Part shown: positions 9,325-17,843 of the stretch, piece after piece
Position numbering within the stretch: the stretch's first letter is position 1
Layout: every line of letters begins with the position of its first letter
Source: Mycolicibacterium flavescens
Lineage (GTDB): Bacteria; Actinomycetota; Actinomycetes; Mycobacteriales; Mycobacteriaceae
Direction of reading: 5' to 3'
DNA length: 64,000 nt
Assembly: GCF_001722335.1 (NCBI RefSeq)
Contig: NZ_MIHA01000003.1
Span: forward strand, 124,001 to 188,000
Made by a program: the position numbers and the translations under genes
Notes under the pieces: model-generated
Database searches by the model: none
The model's input: the letters and a program-made list of their open reading frames with translations, nothing else
What the model was told of the DNA's origin: nothing

Positions 9325-11532
9325 TTAGGTAGTGGTCGGCGCGGGGGCTGGGTCCCTGGGCAGGCCCAGGATTCGTTCGGCGATCAGATTTCTGACAACC
9401 TCGGAGGTGCCGCCAGCGATGGTCAGGCAGCGACTGAACAGATAGTCGTGCACCACCGTTCCGGCGGCCTGCCGGCCCAGTGGATCGCCGTCGGCGGCCG
9501 GGTTGCCGTCTGGTCCGGTCAACAAGGCAGGCCCGGCAATGCGCAGTGCCAGTTCGGCGACGCGCTGGGCGTGCTCGGCGCCGAACAGCTTGGCGATGTT
9601 GCCTTCGATACCGGGTCCGGATTCGAACACCGCGCGGGCGGCTTGGCGCAGGTTCACCGTCGCCAGGGCGTACGACTCAATGAGCAGCGCGCCGACCTCG
9701 CCGGCCAGACGATGATCATCGCGGCGGTGACGAGCCAGCAGATCGAGCAGGTCCTCAGCGACCATGGTCACCGAACCGCCACCGATCGACACCCGCTCGT
9801 TGCCAAGCGCTGCCATCGCCACCCGCCAGCCGTTGTTGACCTCGCCGACCACGCGATCATCAGCGACGAACACCTCGTTGAAGAACACCTCGTTGAACAA
9901 GGCTTCCCCGGTGATCTCCCGCAACGGCCGGATCTCGACACCCGGTGCCGACATATCGATGATCATCGCCGTAATGCCTTTGTGCTTGGGCACATTCGTG
10001 TCGGTACGCACCGTGGCCAACCCGAGCTGGCAGTTCACCGCGTCGCTGGTCCACACTTTCTGACCGGTGAGGATCCAGCCGCCTTCGGTGGGGACGGCTC
10101 TCGTCGACACCGCAGCCGCGTCGGAGCCGGCACCCGGTTCACTGAACAGCTGGCACCATCGCACCTCGCCCTCCAAGCTGGGCCACATGAACCGGTCGAT
10201 CTGTTCGGGGCTGCCGTGCTGAAGCACCGTCGGCACCATCCACTCGCCGAGTCCCAGGCTGGGGCGCTCCACGCCGTCGAGCTCCTGCTCGATGATCAGC
10301 TGCTCGACGGATCCGGCAGCGCGGCCGTACGGTTTCGGCCAGTGCGGCACGAGATAGCCGGTGCGAGCCCACAGCTTCTGCTGCTCGGCGGGCTCGGTAT
10401 TGGCCAGCTCCGCCCGGAAGTCCTGGACCGCCTGCCGGTACTGTTCGGCTTCCGGTGGTAGGCCCAGCGATGTGCCTTGGCGTGCACCACCGATCTGAAG
10501 GGCTGCGACATCTTCGCGGAGCGCGTCCTCGCCGCCGGCGAACGCCAGCAGCACCGTAGCGCGCCGGACATAGAGGTGGGCGTCGTGTTCCCAGGTGTAC
10601 CCGATACCGCCGTGGATCTGGATGTTCTTCAATGCGACACGTTGGTACGCAGGCAACACGTGGCCCGCCGCCATCGTCACCGCCAACTCGGCCTCCGACG
10701 CCGGGGCTCGGGCCGCATCCCAGGTGGCGGACACGGCGAGCTCGGTGTCCACCAACATGTTGGCGCAATGATGCTTGATCGCCTGGAAGGACCCGATCGG
10801 TCGCCCGAACTGTTCACGGGTGGCCGCATAGATGCTGGCCATCTCGGTGCACGCGGCCAGCCCTCCGGTGGCTTCGGCGGCGGCCAGCAGGCGCATCGTC
10901 TGGACGGCCCCGCGGGCCGCTCCCGGGAAACGTTCCGCCACCGGCGCTTCGGTCAATGTGACGACGGTAATCGGACGCATCACCTGATCGACGGAGTCGC
11001 TGCGCGTCGTGCTCACCGCGTCGCCGGCCTCAATGAGCACCAGATCCCCCCCGACCGGGATGAGGAAGATGTCGGCGCGCCGCTCCCCTAGGGTCGCCAC
11101 GGCGTCGGCAACGACCGCCGCTCCGCTCATCGTGGCATTACTCGTCGTGCCGATCGCGGCCACCACGTCGCCCGACACCAGCTTCGGGAGCCAGCGTTGC
11201 CGTTGGTCCTCGGTGCCCACCTCGGCGATGACTGCAGAGGCGGCCACGGTCGGCAGGAACGGCCCCGCGATCGCGGCGCGGCCGAGTTGTTCGAGCACGA
11301 TGGTCAGCTCGGGAAGTCCATAGCCCTGGCCGTCGTAGCGTTCGTCGATGTGCAAACCCAGCCAACCGGTGGAAACGATCTCCTTCCACAAGGCGTCGTT
11401 CTGCCACCAGCGGCCGTCGTCGTCCGGGTCGAGCAGGATGCGGCGGGCCGCTGCGGTTCCCCCGCGACCGGTCACCAGTGATTTGGCGACGTCGGCGAGC
11501 TCACTGTGGTCTTCGGTTAACGCCAAGGGCAT
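9325..11532 (-). CDS. Two-domain (fused) acyl-CoA dehydrogenase
   Basis: A 735-residue protein made of two acyl-CoA dehydrogenase units in tandem. The first (about 1-345) ends with GGIGYTWEHDAHLYVRR. The second (about 365-735) contains WCQLFSEPGAGSDAA and ends with IAGGTSEVVRNLIAERILGL. Fused dehydrogenases of this size, such as FadE34 in steroid side-chain catabolism, replace the alpha2beta2 heterotetramer used for bulky ring-containing acyl-CoAs. This suggests a cyclic substrate here too. The gene is 22 bp upstream of the thiolase-fold gene on the same strand and is probably co-transcribed from the promoter before the EthD-like gene. It would use FAD with ETF as acceptor. Confidence 0.9.
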   Translation of the reverse strand: MPLALTEDHSELADVAKSLVTGRGGTAAARRILLDPDDDGRWWQNDALWKEIVSTGWLGLHIDERYDGQGYGLPELTIVLEQLGRAAIAGPFLPTVAASAVIAEVGTEDQRQRWLPKLVSGDVVAAIGTTSNATMSGAAVVADAVATLGERRADIFLIPVGGDLVLIEAGDAVSTTRSDSVDQVMRPITVVTLTEAPVAERFPGAARGAVQTMRLLAAAEATGGLAACTEMASIYAATREQFGRPIGSFQAIKHHCANMLVDTELAVSATWDAARAPASEAELAVTMAAGHVLPAYQRVALKNIQIHGGIGYTWEHDAHLYVRRATVLLAFAGGEDALREDVAALQIGGARQGTSLGLPPEAEQYRQAVQDFRAELANTEPAEQQKLWARTGYLVPHWPKPYGRAAGSVEQLIIEQELDGVERPSLGLGEWMVPTVLQHGSPEQIDRFMWPSLEGEVRWCQLFSEPGAGSDAAAVSTRAVPTEGGWILTGQKVWTSDAVNCQLGLATVRTDTNVPKHKGITAMIIDMSAPGVEIRPLREITGEALFNEVFFNEVFVADDRVVGEVNNGWRVAMAALGNERVSIGGGSVTMVAEDLLDLLARHRRDDHRLAGEVGALLIESYALATVNLRQAARAVFESGPGIEGNIAKLFGAEHAQRVAELALRIAGPALLTGPDGNPAADGDPLGRQAAGTVVHDYLFSRCLTIAGGTSEVVRNLIAERILGLPRDPAPAPTTT

Positions 11533-11629
11533 GATGCGGCCTCACTCATCGGGTCGAACGGGAAAGGTCATGGGCGTGGGTCCGAGCGATGCCGCCATCA
11601 AGCGTGTCGCGTTGCACGGGTCCCGGCCG

Positions 11630-11998
11630 TCACGTCGCCACCCGGCGTTCGCCGCGGGGGGTCCAGCCGGTCAACGACACGGTGCTCAGGTCCAAGGTCT
11701 CACCCAGCGTCAACGTTCCCGCCATGACCCGCTTGAGGAACTCTCCCATCACGGCCTCGGGCTCACGATCGAGTTCGTAGATCACCAGGTAGCGGTGCGT
11801 CGGTGGCGGCAGCTGTGCGGGGAGGTCCTCGTCGTCGGGCACCGTGATCTCGGACAGGTCGTAGCGCTGCGCCGCTACGACACCGGGAACCTCGAGCACC
11901 TCAGGCACGTGCGTGGAGTCGTACCACGAATTGAAGGCGTCGTCTTGACCTTCGATGGGGTTGCTCAACACGAGGAACAGGTTCTCCGCCACGGACAC
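11630..11998 (-). CDS. EthD-like dimeric alpha/beta-barrel protein
   Basis: A 122-residue protein with the pattern of small dimeric ferredoxin-fold proteins: an N-terminal strand ENLFLVLSNPIEGQ, the WYDSTHVPEVLEVPGVVAAQ helix and strand typical of EthD/muconolactone-isomerase-like proteins, and a final strand THRYLVIYELD. The function is not established; relatives accompany ring-modifying pathways. The GTG start at 11998 has GAAAGG upstream. It is the first gene after a promoter overlapped by a perfect inverted repeat (12030-12055) and probably leads the operon with the acyl-CoA dehydrogenase, thiolase-fold and DUF35 genes. Confidence 0.7.
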   Translation of the reverse strand: MSVAENLFLVLSNPIEGQDDAFNSWYDSTHVPEVLEVPGVVAAQRYDLSEITVPDDEDLPAQLPPPTHRYLVIYELDREPEAVMGEFLKRVMAGTLTLGETLDLSTVSLTGWTPRGERRVAT

Positions 11999-12029
11999 GC
12001 CTTTCGGGGAAAGGATTCGAGTGATGCGA

Positions 12030-12055
12030 GACTATGACAGACGACTGTCATAGTC
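12030..12055. promoter_or_regulatory. Operator 1: perfect 11-bp inverted repeat over the EthD-fadE operon promoter
   Basis: GACTATGACAG and CTGTCATAGTC are exact reverse complements separated by ACGA. On the minus strand TTGACT overlaps the first arm and a CATAGT/TAGTCT -10 overlaps the second, so a bound repressor would block RNA polymerase at the promoter of the gene starting at 11998. This is the best copy of a motif found four times up to 12802. Confidence 0.75.
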
Positions 12056-12395
12056 AATGTCCTGCCAAGCACTGGCCCTTCGATCGGGCCTGCTCGAGGT
12101 GCATCTGCCATGTTGACCGGGAATTCACGGGGGCATGCCAATCGCGAATGGACATCTCGGACGCGGCTGGCGAGGCCGTGCGCGCACTCACCCCAGCAAT
12201 TGCTGTGATGATTAATAATGTTGTTGGACAGCCATATTCGGCACCCGGAGCCACCACAGCGCGACAGCTCGCACCGCAGCGTTTCGGCAACAGCATGCCG
12301 CGACTTCCGAGTCCGAAATCCGACCGCACGGCAGGAGAATTCCAGCGCCGATGTCGGAGAGGGTAGGGCGCGAGGATGGCTACCGCGGTTCGAAT

Positions 12396-12420
12396 CGTGT
12401 GACACCAGACTGTCATAGTG
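12396..12420. promoter_or_regulatory. Operator 2: degenerate copy
   Basis: The right arm CTGTCATAGT is identical to operator 1. The left arm CGTGTGACAC keeps only the TGACA core, and the spacer is CAGA. No clear -35 accompanies it. Confidence 0.5.
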
Positions 12421-12543
12421 TCCGGGGAAAGCGTCGCGGGTGACGGACGTAGGGGAACGGCTCTCATGATCACACCGTCGAGGGACTTCATCCGGCAAGT
12501 TCTGGTCCTGTCGCCAGCCTTGCGCTACCCCGGCTCCCCCACA

Positions 12544-12567
12544 TGTATGACAGGCAACTGTCACCAC
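12544..12567. promoter_or_regulatory. Operator 3: degenerate copy
   Basis: The left arm TGTATGACAG and right arm CTGTCACCAC share the perfect core TGACAG-N4-CTGTCA with operator 1; the outer bases diverge on the right. Confidence 0.5.
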
Positions 12568-12774
12568 GTCCTGTTGACCACACGATGGATGCCTGCCGTG
12601 GCCGTTCGCTCACCGTCGATGTACAACAGTAGGGAGTTGGTCGCCATGACTGCACTGAACTGCTAATCGTCTATTTGCCGACAGCACAACGACTCCTACG
12701 GCCAGTCCCAATCGCCGTCGTATCGTTCAGTGCAGTGCCTGACTGGTTCGGGGCGAAATCATCGAGTCGCGCTC

Positions 12775-12802
12775 TTGACAGTTGACACTCGGCTGCCATA
12801 GT
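12775..12802 (+). promoter_or_regulatory. Promoter with operator 4 upstream of the mycofactocin-type SDR
   Basis: TTGACA (12775-12780) and CATAGT (12797-12802) are 16 bases apart, a good sigma-A-type promoter. The -10 lies in the arm CTGCCATAGT, one base different from operator 1, and the left arm keeps TGACA. The SDR start codon at 12942 is 140 bases downstream. Confidence 0.6.
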
Positions 12803-12941
12803 GTCGGTATCCCGCCGCGTGGGGCCGACGGCAGATGTCTATGAGTTGGTGGAGGTCCCCGGTGGCACGTCGGTGCCCGCCGCGGGTCTCACTCCCGGCG
12901 GGCGAGAGCGCGCAATACAACAGCGAAAAGGGTTGAGGGAC

Positions 12942-13757
12942 ATGGGAGTTTTGGACGGTCGGGTTGCCTTCATCACCGGCGCCGCGCGCGGGCAAGGACG
13001 CGCGCATGCGGTGCGGTTGGCCGCCGACGGCGCCGACATCATCGCCCTGGACATCTGCGCTGACATCGCGTCGATGGACTACCCCAACGCCACCCCTTCC
13101 GATTTGGACGAGACGGTCAAGCTGGTCGAGCATACGGGCCGACGCATCGTGGCACGCCAGGCCGATGTCCGCGACGGCGACGCCGTGGAGGCGGCATTGT
13201 CCGACGGCCTCGCCGAATTCGGGCGCCTGGACATCGTGATCGCCAACGCCGGCATCATCCGGCTCGGCAGCGGGGGTGACGACCGGCAGGTGTTCCGCGA
13301 CATCGTCGACGTCAACCTGATCGGGGTGTGGAACACCGTGCACGCCGCGATCCCCACCCTGATCGACGGTGGACGTGGCGGATCGATCGTCATCACCAGC
13401 TCCAGTGCCGGCCTCAAGGCCACCGGCACCGACCGGACCGGCGGTCAGGCCTACTCGGCTGCCAAGCGAGGACTCGTCGGCCTGATGCAGGTGTGGGCCA
13501 ACGATCTGGGCAAGCATTCCATTCGCGTGAACACCATCCATCCCACCGGAGTGGCGACCGGCATGGTCATGAACGAAGCGATGGGCAAACTGCTGGAGTC
13601 CGGGGACGTCGCGATGGAGGCCATGCAGAACGTCTTGCCGATTCCGGTGCTGGCGCCCGAAGACGTGGCGAACGCGGTGGCCTTCCTGGTCTCGGATGAA
13701 GCCAAGTTCATCACCGGAACGGCGTGGCCCCTTGATGCCGGCTTTGCGGTTCGTTGA
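12942..13757 (+). CDS. Mycofactocin-type SDR family oxidoreductase
   Basis: A 271-residue SDR closely similar to the one at 1901: GAARGQGRAHA cofactor signature at residues 13-23, IANAG, and catalytic YSAAK. The mycofactocin-linked subgroup is indicated by the GAARGQG signature and the acidic loop after the second strand (LDICADIASMDYP). The start at 12942 (MGVLDGRV) fits the family N-terminus and has purine-rich AAGGG/GAGGGA upstream; an earlier in-frame start at 12801 would add an unrelated leader. It is controlled by promoter/operator 4 and divergent from the EthD-fadE operon, so it probably oxidises an alcohol in the same pathway. Confidence 0.88.
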   Translation: MGVLDGRVAFITGAARGQGRAHAVRLAADGADIIALDICADIASMDYPNATPSDLDETVKLVEHTGRRIVARQADVRDGDAVEAALSDGLAEFGRLDIVIANAGIIRLGSGGDDRQVFRDIVDVNLIGVWNTVHAAIPTLIDGGRGGSIVITSSSAGLKATGTDRTGGQAYSAAKRGLVGLMQVWANDLGKHSIRVNTIHPTGVATGMVMNEAMGKLLESGDVAMEAMQNVLPIPVLAPEDVANAVAFLVSDEAKFITGTAWPLDAGFAVR

Positions 13758-13822
13758 TTGCTGCTGCGCGAATCACGGCGGGCCGTCATCGGGAGCGCCG
13801 TGTCAGCAACATGCATGCCGGC

Positions 13823-13925
13823 CAGGTTGACCTGCACTTCATCCCGCCCCGCCACCCGTGGCGCAACAGCTACGTCGAATCATTGAACTCCCGCATCCGC
13901 GACGAATGCCCGCTGGGATGGCATC
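13823..13925 (+). pseudogene. IS3-type transposase fragment (integrase core end)
   Basis: About 34 codons read DLHFIPPRHPWRNSYVESLN followed by SRIRDECPL, matching the late part of the DDE integrase domain of IS3/IS481-family transposases (F/YIPPGxPWxNGYxESFNxRxRDECL). This segment normally carries the last catalytic Glu, seen here in YVES. No start, no upstream catalytic Asp residues and no terminal repeats remain, and the reading frame degenerates after 13925. The stretch to 14160 otherwise holds nothing I can name. Confidence 0.65.
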
Positions 13926-14160
13926 GGCGAGTGAGGGCGTCTCGCGGGCACGGGTCAAAAACGCCAACTCCGGACCGACGTGGCGACCCGACCAGGCCGC
14001 GAAAAAATGCCTCTCTCTTCACCGAGCACTGGATCCGACAGGGGCGAGGTAGGGCACCGATGGGCATGAGGGGAAGCCTGCGCTCCACGCGTTCGCAATC
14101 ACCAATAACGGCCCGATCACCCCGACCGGCAACTAACCAATGCCAAGGTCGGGTCCGCGG

Positions 14161-14589
14161 TTAATCAGATAGCCTCGAGGGCAGTCGTTCACCGTCAGGC
14201 AGTACATCTCCGGTTTTCACAGTGATGTGCTTCGACAGACGCCAGCGGCCGTCCTCTCGGCGCAGGTGATCGTGATATCGCCCCACAAACGACATCTCTG
14301 CCGGCCCGTCCTCCGGTATCAGTGACACAATCACGTCGCTCCAGGCTCTAGCCTCGTTCTCGTAGATGTCGATTACCGGCGCGTAGACGAAATGTTTGAT
14401 CCTGTGGGGAGTGGAGGGTTGCGTTGCAGGCAACCCTTCCATGATCGCCTTTCGCCCGCGAAACGTCTGTCCCGCCCATGGCAGCACACCGTCATCACAG
14501 AACAACGCCGCAAGGTCGGCCCATCGACGTTCGTCGAGCAGCTGAGCGTGCAAAGCAATTACGCGCCTGATCTCTTCGTAATCGTCCAC
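14161..14589 (-). CDS. SnoaL-like/NTF2-fold protein
   Basis: A 142-residue protein with the cone-shaped NTF2/SnoaL fold pattern. The N-terminal helices EEIRRVIALHAQLLDERRW are followed by ADLAALFCDDGVLPWAGQTF, then beta strands ending MSFVGRYHDHLRREDGRWRL. Members act as dehydratases, isomerases or ligand-binding domains on polyketide- or steroid-like molecules; no catalytic assignment is possible here. It sits between an IS3 remnant and an IstA remnant, so it may have arrived with, or survived among, mobile elements. It looks intact. Confidence 0.75.
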   Translation of the reverse strand: MDDYEEIRRVIALHAQLLDERRWADLAALFCDDGVLPWAGQTFRGRKAIMEGLPATQPSTPHRIKHFVYAPVIDIYENEARAWSDVIVSLIPEDGPAEMSFVGRYHDHLRREDGRWRLSKHITVKTGDVLPDGERLPSRLSD

Positions 14590-14780
14590 TGCTACCTCTC
14601 GTTCCAGGCGTTGGCTTGTCGCCTCTCAAGACGGAGTCAAGCAAAGCCGCACGCTGTGAACCTTACCGCGGTGTAGGTCGAGTCCCGGGCGGTGTCGGAA
14701 TGCCAGGGTGATCTGATGTCCGCGACGGGTGAAGTGGATGCGTCTTGGAGGCTGGTATGTGGCGAATTAACCTGCGGTGC
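14590..14780. other. Intergenic stretch, nothing recognised
   Basis: No coding or structural signal I can support lies between the SnoaL-like gene start and the IstA remnant. Together with 14904-15080 it forms the spacer sequence of an insertion-element graveyard. Confidence 0.4.
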
Positions 14781-14903
14781 AACGGCTTGCAGAACCATGC
14801 CCGGGTGATGGACGTGGGCCGCAATACGGTGCGGCGGGCGTTGGCCGCTGGGGGGCCGCCCATGTATCGGCGGCGCCGCAGCCAGTCCACCGCCGGAGCT
14901 GAG
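14781..14903 (+). pseudogene. IS21-type IstA transposase fragment
   Basis: Forty codons contain ARVMDVGRNTVRRALAAGG followed by PPMYRRRR, matching the helix-turn-helix region of IS21-family IstA transposases (GVxRNTVRxALAxDxPPKY). A stop follows at 14901-14903 and no DDE domain remains. It is a short decayed fragment. Confidence 0.6.
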
Positions 14904-15080
14904 ACCGCCGATTGCGACCGGTGACGGATCAACCCAAGGCTGCTGGTTTGCGTCCAGCAGAGTGGTGTACGAGTCGGACCTGATCAGGGGTACCGGCGTG
15001 TCGCAGCCGAGCGATTGAAGGTCATCGCGTGATTCTTCGAGAGACCGACCAAAGTCACTCGGAGCTTGGGAATCAACGCG

Positions 15081-15236
15081 ATGACCAGTGCCCACAACAT
15101 CGACCTGCCTGCTGTGCTCGCCGAACGACTCACCACCTGCCACCCTGACGTCTTGCGAGCTGCTGGCCACGTTCATCCACACCCTGATGGGCGCGGAGGC
15201 CGACGCCCTGTGCGGGGCCGGCTACGGCAAGGCCAA
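15081..15236 (+). pseudogene. IS256-type transposase N-terminal fragment, frameshifted
   Basis: From ATG 15081 the frame reads MTSAHNIDLPAVLAERLTTC then HPDVLRA. After a one-base frame change it continues ELLATFIHTLMGAEADALCG followed by AGYG. Together these reproduce the N-terminus of a mutator/IS256-type transposase, which normally continues with ER.P.R.N.RNGYR. Instead, at AGYG (about 15228) the sequence enters a chaB gene in frame. A single missing base near 15150 explains the frame change. Confidence 0.65.
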
Positions 15237-15624
15237 GGAAAGTGAACTGCCGAGCACTCTGCGGCGTTCCGAGGACAAAGCCCAGCGCACGTTCGCCAAG
15301 GCGCACGACGCTGCCGCCGAGGAATACGGCGAGGGTGAACGGGCGCACCGCGTCGCCTACAGCGCCCTCAAGCACAGTTACGAGAAGGTGGGCGACCACT
15401 GGGAGAGGAAGGGCCGGCGCGGCCCGTCCGACGAGCGGGCCGAGAGCGGAGGCCCGCAGGCCAAGGGCGACACCGCCGAGGGCGTCGACGCCAACGCGAG
15501 CAAGAAGCACCTCGTCGATCTTGCCCGTCGCCTCGACATCCCCGGCCGGTCGAAGATGACCAAGGACGAACTCGTCGACGAGATCAAGAAGGCCAACCGG
15601 CGGGAAAGCAGGCGCAGCCGCTAG
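15187..15624 (+). CDS. chaB: ChaB-domain protein fused to a transposase stub
   Basis: The C-terminal 130 residues are a mycobacterial ChaB-type protein. ELPSTLRRSEDKAQRTFAKA and HDAAAEEYGEGERAHRVAYS make up the ChaB domain, followed by a charged linker and a Rho_N/SAP-like tail KHLVDLARRLDIPGRSKMTK. The usual N-terminus (MPKTTK-like) is absent and replaced in frame by the transposase stub MGAEADALCGAGYG. The first usable ATG in the fused frame is 15187, giving 145 residues; a GTG at 15088 would add more. ChaB proteins are linked to cation transport or stress but their mechanism is unresolved. The 3' end overlaps the convergent YdeI-like gene by a few bases. Confidence 0.65.
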   Translation: MGAEADALCGAGYGKAKESELPSTLRRSEDKAQRTFAKAHDAAAEEYGEGERAHRVAYSALKHSYEKVGDHWERKGRRGPSDERAESGGPQAKGDTAEGVDANASKKHLVDLARRLDIPGRSKMTKDELVDEIKKANRRESRRSR

Positions 15625-15890
15625 GCCTTGCCATTGCGCTCGCGGTGCTTGCAGCCCGGCCAGCAGCACGGCCGGCGCATGCCCTCCTCAAGTTCCTCCT
15701 GAGTGCGGCGGATCCGCCGCTCACGGGTCTTCTGCTGCTTGGCGTCCTCGACCCAGCAGATGAACTCGTTGCGCGCCAGCGGGGTGATGTCCTGCCACGC
15801 CGCCAGCGCCGTCGCGCTCCCGGTCAGCGCGGTGCGCAGATCATCGGGAAGTTCGTGCACCACGCCGCCCGGAATCACCTGAGTGCCCAC
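15621..15890 (-). CDS. YdeI/OmpD-associated family protein
   Basis: An 89-residue cytosolic protein matching the YdeI/OmpD-associated (bacteriocin-protection) family: LPDDLRTALTGSATALAAWQ, then LARNEFICWVEDAKQQKTRE, then RIRRTQEELEEGMRRP. The C-terminus has CCWPGCKHRERNGK, a Cys-rich tail common in actinobacterial members. The function is uncertain; a stress role is suggested for the family. It is convergent with chaB, sharing 4 bases at the stops. Confidence 0.75.
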   Translation of the reverse strand: MGTQVIPGGVVHELPDDLRTALTGSATALAAWQDITPLARNEFICWVEDAKQQKTRERRIRRTQEELEEGMRRPCCWPGCKHRERNGKA

Positions 15891-15960
15891 CCGCCCACAT
15901 TAACTCCGCAGGCTCCGGCTCTGGATGTGGAGCGATCGTTGCGACCGGAACAGGAGGGCC

Positions 15961-17843
15961 ATGTCGGTGTCAGTGTCGACGGTGCGGGACTCGGATCCCG
16001 ACCGGCTGGTCGACGCCGCCGACGCGCTGGGTCGCCGGCGCAGCGAACTCGAGACGATCCTGACCGGCGAACGAGAAATGCTGGCCCACCTGCAGGAGCA
16101 CTGGACCGGGCAGGCCGCCACCGGCGCGGTCGCGCAGGGGGTCACGGACCTCGCCCAGCAGGACCGGATCGCCCGGCGGCTGCGCAACCTCGAGTCCGCG
16201 CTGCGCAACGGCGGCGTGCAGATGGCCGCGTTGCGGGACGCTCTGCTGGACCTGGTGTCGACGCTGGACCGATTCGGGTTCGCCGTCGCCGACGATGGGA
16301 CGGTCACCCCGCAGCAGTGGCTGGTCGGGCGCTTTCTGGACAGCCTGGCCGACAAGTTCACTGCGTTTCTGAAGAAGATGCTGCAGCTGTTAACCGACCT
16401 GGACGAGAACACCGCGTCGGCGATCGATCAGGCCGCGGGAGTAGACATCCCGAGTCCGCCCGTGGCGGTGGGCGGGCAGAGCATCCAGATCCCCTCGACG
16501 GACACCGATCCTGCCGACGTGACGACCTGGTGGAATGCGCTGACCGACGATCAGCGCCGTGGGCTCATCGACCAGCATCCGCCGATCCTGGGCAATCTCA
16601 ACGGGATTCCCGCCGAGGTGCGCGACCAGGTCAACGTCGCGGTGATGGACGACGACCTCGACCGGGTGGAGAACGTGGCGTCCCGCAACCACGTCCCAGC
16701 CGACGAGGTGGTGGGCAATCCGGGCCGCTACGGGCTGACCGACAGCGATGTCACGCGCTACCAGAACGCGAAGCGGACCCAGGAAGGACTGCTGCATCAG
16801 CTCGGCGCGCCCGACGGAGAGTCCCGGCGCTACAGCGAGATCGGCGCACAGGAGCGGCACGACAGGAACTGGCGGCCGACCATGCTGTGGGCCTACGACC
16901 CGCAGGCCTTCGACGGCAAGGCCGCGCGGCGGTCTCGATCGCCAATCCGGACAAGGCGTCGAACACCGCGGTCATTGTGCCCGGCACCAGCGCCAGCGTC
17001 CGCGACGGCTGGCTGTCCGTCGGGCACAACGACGCGATCAATCTGTACGGCCAGTCACTCAAGGCCGATCCTGGTGACCCGACGGCGGTGATCTCCTGGA
17101 TGGGCTACGACACCCCGGAGAGCTTCACCGACCCCAACATCGCCAACACGGGCCTCGCACGCGCCGGGGGCGACGCCCTGGCGTGGGATGTCAACGGACT
17201 CAGCGTGACCCACGAGGCGGGCGTTCCCGAGCATGTGACGGTGATCGGGCACTCCTACGGTTCCACCACCGTCGCCGACGCGTTCGCCAACAGCGGGATG
17301 CGCGCCGACGACGCCATCCTGCTCGGCAGCCCCGGCACCGACGTGGCGCGCAGCGCCGCGGACTTCGACCTCGACGGCGGGCAGGTCTACATCGGGGACG
17401 CGTCCACCGACCCGGTGGGCTGGCTGGGTCAGATGGGCAACACGCTGCCTGGCGAACTCAACGATTCGTTGGGCGACATGGTCGGTCCGACGGCCGGTCT
17501 GGGCGCCGACCCGGCGTTCGAGGACTTCGGTGCGACGCGGTTCCGGGCCGAGGTTCCCGGTGCGGACATGATCGACCCGGCCGACCATTCGTACTACTAC
17601 GCCGTCGGTAGCGAGTCGCTGCGCAGCATGACCGAGATCGTCACCGGCAATCCCGACCGTCTCGGCGAACTCGGCCTGCTGGCGCAGCCGCGTACCGAGC
17701 TGACGGTGTCGACACCGCAGCAGCTCGACGTCCCGATCCTCGGTGAGGTTCCGTTGCCGCACATGAACGTCGAGACGCCGGTGATCTATGACCCCGAATG
17801 GAACCGGGCGGGAGGATCGGTGACCAATGACCACGGGTACTAG
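15961..17843 (+). pseudogene. DUF1023-type alpha/beta hydrolase, interrupted by a frameshift
   Basis: AGGAGG precedes ATG 15961. The first 320 residues hold a helical N-terminal module with a WxG turn (LQEHWTGQAATG) like ESX-secreted WXG proteins, then the start of the hydrolase domain up to PQAFDGK. At about 16919 the frame breaks: one G appears missing after AAGG. The rest (AAVSIANPDKASNTAVIVPG onward) continues in another frame to 17843 and carries the nucleophile elbow GHSYGST. Restoring one base gives a continuous protein of about 627 residues. It is either a recent pseudogene or a sequencing error. The intact protein would be a serine hydrolase of the DUF1023 family. Confidence 0.75.

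Larger units (their letters stand above)
12056..12941. other. Long intergenic region with repeated operators and no recognisable gene
   Basis: About 0.9 kb between divergent genes. It contains three further copies of the TGACA/TGTCA inverted motif and an AT-richer patch near 12205-12230. No reading frame here shows codon usage or motifs I can support; the longest frames look random, and a six-codon frame at 12646 is unremarkable. Apart from the operators and the promoter at 12775-12802, I see nothing functional. Decayed sequence is possible. Confidence 0.5.

Noticed and set aside
8340..9332. Long plus-strand frame opposite the thiolase-fold gene
   Set aside because: It is the GC-driven shadow of a gene with clear family motifs; its translation is rich in Arg, Gly and His and has no domain.
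12418..12666. Possible 82-codon gene in the operator region
   Set aside because: No ribosome site, domain or convincing codon bias, and it runs through operator 3. I treat it as non-coding.
14054..14136. Possible extra gene fragment after the IS3 remnant
   Set aside because: A short frame without a recognisable family; too little to support.
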